Below are positions 61,621-64,000 of a DNA stretch of 64,000 nucleotides, one piece after another. A program made the position numbers and the translations under genes. The DNA comes from Acidobacteriota bacterium. GTDB lineage: Bacteria > Acidobacteriota > Terriglobia > Bryobacterales > Bryobacteraceae. Location of the stretch: NCBI GenBank assembly GCA_017307505.1, contig JAFKEE010000032.1:124001-188000 (forward strand), in the 5' to 3' direction. The notes beneath the pieces are model-generated. The model was not told the DNA's origin. It did no database searches and worked only from the letters and a program-made list of their open reading frames with translations. Within the stretch, counting starts at the first letter, position 1; every line of letters begins with the position of its first letter.

Positions 61621-64000
61621 TTATTCGGCGTCGCCCAGCGGTTCGTCGATGTTGAGATCGATCGGCTCGCTGCCGCCGATGTAGCTGCCCTTGGTCTCGT
61701 CGTCATAGACGGCGAAGGAGTCGGCCATGAGGGCGTCGGCTTCCTGCACCGGTTCTTCCACCACATCCTCTCCGGCGATCTTCACTCGGCGATAGTAATC
61801 CATGCCGGTGCCGGCCGGGATGAGGCGGCCCATGATGACGTTTTCCTTCAGGCCGCGCAGGTAGTCCACCTTGCCGTTGATGGCGGCTTCGGTGAGTACG
61901 CGCGTGGTCTCCTGGAACGATGCCGCCGAGATGAAGCTGTCGGTGGACAGCGACGCCTTGGTGATGCCGAGCAGTACGGGCGAGCCCTGTGCCGGGCGGC
62001 CGCCTGCTTCACGCACACGATCGTTCTCTTCCTTGAACTTGAACTTGTCGACGATCTCCTCGGGCAGGAATTCCGTATCGCCGATGTCTTCGATCTTCAC
62101 CCAGCGCATCATCTGACGGACGATGACTTCCAGGTGCTTGTCGTTGATGTTCACGCCCTGCAGCCGGTAGACTTCCTGAATTTCGTTGACCAGGTACTTC
62201 TGCAGTTCCTTTTCACCGAGGACCTTCAGGATGTCGTGCGGATTGCGAGGACCGTCCATCAGCGGATCGCCGGCCTTCACGCGTTCGCCGTCCTGCACGT
62301 TGATGTGAACACCGCGCGGGATGGAGTATTCCTTCTCCGTCTTGTCGTCGCCGACAATGGCCACCTTGCGGAAGCCCTTGACGACATCGCCGATGCGGAC
62401 CACGCCGTTGATTTCGCTCATGACGGCGGTTTCCCGCGGCTTGCGCGCTTCGAACAGTTCGACGACGCGCGGCAGACCGCCGGTGATGTCCTTGGTCTTC
62501 GTCGTGGCGCGCGGGATCTTGGCCAGCACGTCGCCGGCGTGGACCCGGTCGCCCGCACGGACACTCAGGTGCGCGTGGGTGGGCATGAGGTAGCGGCGCT
62601 CGTCATGCTTGCCGCCGCCATCCGGATGAATGATGACGGTGGGCAGGCGCTTCTCGTCGGGCGAGTCGATGATGACCCACTGCGACAGGCCGGTCACCTC
62701 GTCCACCTGTTCGTGGTAAGTGACGTTCTCGGTGATGTCCTTGAAGACCACCGTACCCGAGATTTCCGTCAGGATGGAGAAGGCGTAGGGATCCCATTCG
62801 AGCAGGGTCTGGTTCGCCTTGATGGGCGCACCCTCTTCGACCAGAATCTTGGCGCCGTACACCACCTGGTAGCGTTCGCGCTCGCGGCCCTTTTCGTCGT
62901 AGGTGGCGACAAGGCCCGTGCGGTTCATGGCGATGATTTCGCCCTGGGCGTTCTTAACGGTCTTGACGCCGATGTACTTGGCGAAGCCGTCGTAACGCGC
63001 TTCCTGCTTGTTCTGCGCCACGCCCGACGACGCCGCGCCGCCGATGTGGAACGTACGCATCGTGAGCTGCGTGCCGGGTTCGCCGATGGACTGGGCGGAG
63101 ATGATACCCACCGCCTCGCCGCGCTCCACGATACGGCCCGTAGCCAGGTTGCGCGCATAGCAGAGTTCGCAGACGCCGCGCTTGGATTCGCAGGTCAGCA
63201 CCGAGCGGATCTTCACACGGTCAATACCGGCATCCTGAATGGCCTGCGCGATCTCTTCCGTGATGTCCTCGTTCGCCTTGACGATGACCTTGCCTTCGTA
63301 GTCGAGCTGGTCTTCCAGCGCCACGCGGCCGACGATGCGGTCACGCAACGGCTCAATGATTTCGCCCGATTCCACGATGGGCTCGACGAAGATGCCGTCC
63401 ATCGTGCCGCAATCGCGTTCCGTCACGATGACGTCCTGGGCCACGTCGCAGAGGCGGCGGGTCAGGTAGCCCGAGTCGGCCGTCTTCAACGCCGTGTCGG
63501 CCAGACCCTTGCGGGCGCCGTGCGTCGAGATGAAGTACTGCAGCACGTTCAGACCTTCACGGAAGTTGGCCGTAATGGGGGTCTCGATGATTTCGCCGTT
63601 CGGCTTGGCCATCAGGCCGCGCATACCGGACAACTGGCGGATCTGCTGTTTCGAACCGCGCGCGCCGGAGTCGGCCATGATGTAGATCGGGTTCAGATAG
63701 CGGCCCGTCTTATCATCGTTCTCCATGGTCTTGAACATCTCTTCCGAAACGCGGTCGGTCACCTTGTTCCAGATTTCGATGATCTTGTTGTAGCGCTCAC
63801 CGTGGGTGATGGCGCCTTCCTGATACTGGCTCTGCACTTCGACGACGGCGCGTTCCGCCTCGCTCACCAGGGTGGGCTTCGAAGCCGGCACGACCATGTC
63901 GTCGATGCCGATGGAGATGCCGGCGCGGGTGGCGGACAGGAAGCCCAGGTCCTTCACGTCGTCCAGCATGCGTACCGTGATCCGGAGACCGAACTTCAGG
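61621..64000 (-). CDS. rpoC: RNA polymerase beta' subunit, C-terminal part
   Basis: About 793 residues, the C-terminal half or more of the usual 1,390; the start lies beyond the right edge. Diagnostic parts: [22 protein letters not shown] (trigger region), the second zinc site with Cys residues in [36 protein letters not shown], and the conserved [15 protein letters not shown] near the end. Also an acidic tail. A clear terminator follows, so it ends the rpoBC transcription unit. Confidence 0.97.
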   Translation of the reverse strand, partial: LKFGLRITVRMLDDVKDLGFLSATRAGISIGIDDMVVPASKPTLVSEAERAVVEVQSQYQEGAITHGERYNKIIEIWNKVTDRVSEEMFKTMENDDKTGRYLNPIYIMADSGARGSKQQIRQLSGMRGLMAKPNGEIIETPITANFREGLNVLQYFISTHGARKGLADTALKTADSGYLTRRLCDVAQDVIVTERDCGTMDGIFVEPIVESGEIIEPLRDRIVGRVALEDQLDYEGKVIVKANEDITEEIAQAIQDAGIDRVKIRSVLTCESKRGVCELCYARNLATGRIVERGEAVGIISAQSIGEPGTQLTMRTFHIGGAASSGVAQNKQEARYDGFAKYIGVKTVKNAQGEIIAMNRTGLVATYDEKGRERERYQVVYGAKILVEEGAPIKANQTLLEWDPYAFSILTEISGTVVFKDITENVTYHEQVDEVTGLSQWVIIDSPDEKRLPTVIIHPDGGGKHDERRYLMPTHAHLSVRAGDRVHAGDVLAKIPRATTKTKDITGGLPRVVELFEARKPRETAVMSEINGVVRIGDVVKGFRKVAIVGDDKTEKEYSIPRGVHINVQDGERVKAGDPLMDGPRNPHDILKVLGEKELQKYLVNEIQEVYRLQGVNINDKHLEVIVRQMMRWVKIEDIGDTEFLPEEIVDKFKFKEENDRVREAGGRPAQGSPVLLGITKASLSTDSFISAASFQETTRVLTEAAINGKVDYLRGLKENVIMGRLIPAGTGMDYYRRVKIAGEDVVEEPVQEADALMADSFAVYDDETKGSYIGGSEPIDLNIDEPLGDAE

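Noticed and set aside
1-64000. tRNA, rRNA, CRISPR, transposase and phage genes
   Set aside because: Looked for by motif (T-loop, rRNA conserved blocks, spaced repeats, integrase/DDE residues) and none was seen. Weak tRNA-like remnants could be missed by eye.

Overview
The window is 64 kb of gene-dense, high-GC bacterial chromosome. The coding strand alternates in short operons, and there are no rRNA, tRNA, CRISPR, phage or intact insertion-sequence genes. Several protein types point to Acidobacteriota, probably a Solibacter/Bryobacter-like soil lineage: a large MacB/FtsX-type permease without a partner ATPase, a TIGR03790-type exported protein, Tat-exported Gfo/Idh/MocA and sugar-isomerase-like proteins, and many phosphatase-type (PP2C/SpoIIE) signalling proteins. 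This is inference from protein style; no 16S gene is present.

Layout. 0-3.2 kb: a minus-strand operon of a large permease and two GNAT acetyltransferases, the last cut by the window edge. 3.5-7.6 kb: a glycine-zipper lipoprotein, an ABC ATPase/permease pair, an RmlD-like reductase and a PilZ protein. 8-12.6 kb: small membrane proteins, a LysR regulator, a TIGR03790 protein, a Rossmann protein and a CpsB/YwqE-type PHP phosphatase. 12.9-19.5 kb: an HD-GYP/GAF/GGDEF protein, then a minus-strand series ending in a lipid-type glycosyltransferase and a response regulator fused to PP2C. 19.7-31.6 kb: a lysine-rich exported peptide, PAP2 phosphatase, MltD-like lytic transglycosylase, histone-H1-like protein, HipA-like kinase, class IV aminotransferase, zinc-ribbon protein, a gene-free low-GC stretch, a NarL-type histidine kinase, signal peptidase I and a DUF885 lipoprotein. 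31.6-34.4 kb: M14 peptidase and a lipase-like hydrolase.

34.3-39.9 kb is a complete leucine operon, leuA-leuB-leuC-leuD, with a divergent LysR gene. LeuA ends before the usual leucine-binding regulatory domain. A perfect 16-bp palindrome lies between lysR and leuA.

40.1-47.4 kb is the most distinctive region. Five co-directional genes form an apparent partner-switching module: a GAF-PP2C phosphatase, two paralogous multi-pass membrane PP2C proteins with a shared N-terminal domain, a STAS antagonist and an RsbW-type kinase. No sigma factor is nearby. One membrane phosphatase has altered catalytic motifs.

48-64 kb: a GT9-like protein, MTA phosphorylase, MeaB GTPase, acyl-CoA dehydrogenase, an exported oxidoreductase, glcE-glcF, an SRPBCC-like protein, a serine hydrolase, two very small ORFs before a YbaK-type deacylase, DinB, a CocE/NonD hydrolase and the C-terminal part of rpoC, which runs off the right end.

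Starts were chosen by homology-like N termini, Shine-Dalgarno (SD) signals and neighbour overlaps. No database search could be run, so family names rest on recognised motifs.
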